Shown here piece after piece: positions 63,085-63,326 of a stretch of 63,326 nucleotides of DNA (position 1 is its first letter; every line of letters starts with the position of its first letter). A program made the translations under genes and the position numbers. A model generated the notes under the pieces. The model searched no databases, was not told where the DNA came from, and saw only the letters and a program-made list of their open reading frames with translations. The stretch spans positions 1-63,326 of the forward strand of contig CAPAOL010000016.1 of NCBI GenBank assembly GCA_948579315.1, read 5' to 3'. Origin of the DNA: an uncultured Phocaeicola sp. (GTDB taxonomy: Bacteria; Bacteroidota; Bacteroidia; Bacteroidales; Bacteroidaceae).

Positions 63085-63326
63085 GTCACACCCTGCGTGG
63101 GTGTGTGGATTGAAACAAAACATTTTTGATATTATTTTCTATTAAAATGGTCACACCCTGCGTGGGTGTGTGGATTGAAACGAGTCCAATACTGCCCACT
63201 ATTAAATGGAAAATAAGGTCACACCCTGCGTGGGTGTGTGGATTGAAACACTATTGATACTGATAACAACCCACGTGGTTTGAGTCACACCCTGCGTGGG
63301 TGTGTGGATTGAAACCTCATATCAGG
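63085..63326 (+). CRISPR. Type I-C CRISPR array (start; continues beyond the window)
   Basis: Four identical 32-bp repeats at 63085-63116, 63150-63181, 63218-63249 and 63284-63315, with spacers of 33, 36 and 34 bp; the fourth spacer is cut by the window edge after 11 bases. The repeat begins GTCACACCCTGCGTGGGTGT and ends TGGATTGAAAC, the standard ending of type I-C repeats. CACACCC and GGGTGTG form a 7-bp stem around TGCGT, the hairpin expected for Cas5c cutting, leaving the final 11 bases as 5' handle. No repeat is degenerate, consistent with the leader end. The spacers show no match elsewhere in this window by eye. Confidence 0.97.

Noticed and set aside
63117..63283. Self-targeting spacers
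   Set aside because: No spacer was found to match any other part of the window by eye; a genome and phage search would be needed for origins.

Overview
The window looks like a chromosome segment of a gut Bacteroidales bacterium, most likely Phocaeicola (vulgatus/dorei group). This is inferred from a SusC/SusD polysaccharide utilisation locus (PUL) with ECF sigma/anti-sigma control, a hybrid two-component system, a TamL/TamB pair, many promoters of the Bacteroides type (TTTG, about 19-21 bp, TAnnTTTG), and lipoproteins with acidic residues after the lipid cysteine. No rRNA, insertion sequence or integrase gene was seen.

Layout. (1) 1-16.3 kb, minus strand: the start of a surface lipoprotein cut by the window edge, then a PUL that is transcribed sigma factor, anti-sigma (FecR), SusC, SusD, GH2, GH20, GH2, sulfatase. 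The enzyme set fits degradation of sulfated host-type glycans such as mucin O-glycans. (2) 16.5-18.9 kb: initiator tRNA-fMet, then a TetR regulator, FabG and an RluA-type pseudouridine synthase on the plus strand. (3) 19.0-27.2 kb, minus: a small secreted PepSY-like protein behind a candidate sigma-54 promoter, a sigma-54-dependent response regulator, its hybrid histidine kinase, a MATE exporter, an M16 protease and a lipoprotein cyclophilin. (4) 27.8-34.9 kb, plus: TamB and the lipoprotein TamL. (5) 35-37.8 kb: a nucleotidyltransferase, an AraC regulator and a zinc metallopeptidase. (6) 38.0-52.6 kb, plus: a hybrid two-component regulator, a secreted DUF5060/DUF4038 glycosidase, ribB, a DeoR regulator, and an operon of two transketolase subunits, a glycerol-kinase-like kinase, a fucose-isomerase-like isomerase, a sugar transporter and an unexported sugar-binding protein. 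I read this as a D-apiose-type (branched pentose) utilisation system: a glycosidase frees the sugar, then isomerase, kinase and transketolase feed it to central metabolism. (7) hisS. (8) 54.5-63.3 kb, plus: a complete type I-C CRISPR-Cas operon (cas3, cas5c, cas8c, cas7c, cas4, cas1, cas2) followed by its leader and array, which runs off the window. A Bro-N/DinD-like gene sits between cas3 and cas5c and overlaps the cas5c start.

The points most worth following are the Bro-N/DinD gene inside the cas operon, the apiose-type locus with its uncharacterised glycosidase and orphan binding protein, the sigma-54 circuit driving a small PepSY protein, and duplicated motifs in the CRISPR leader. Coordinates of domains and residues were counted by eye; no database search was run.
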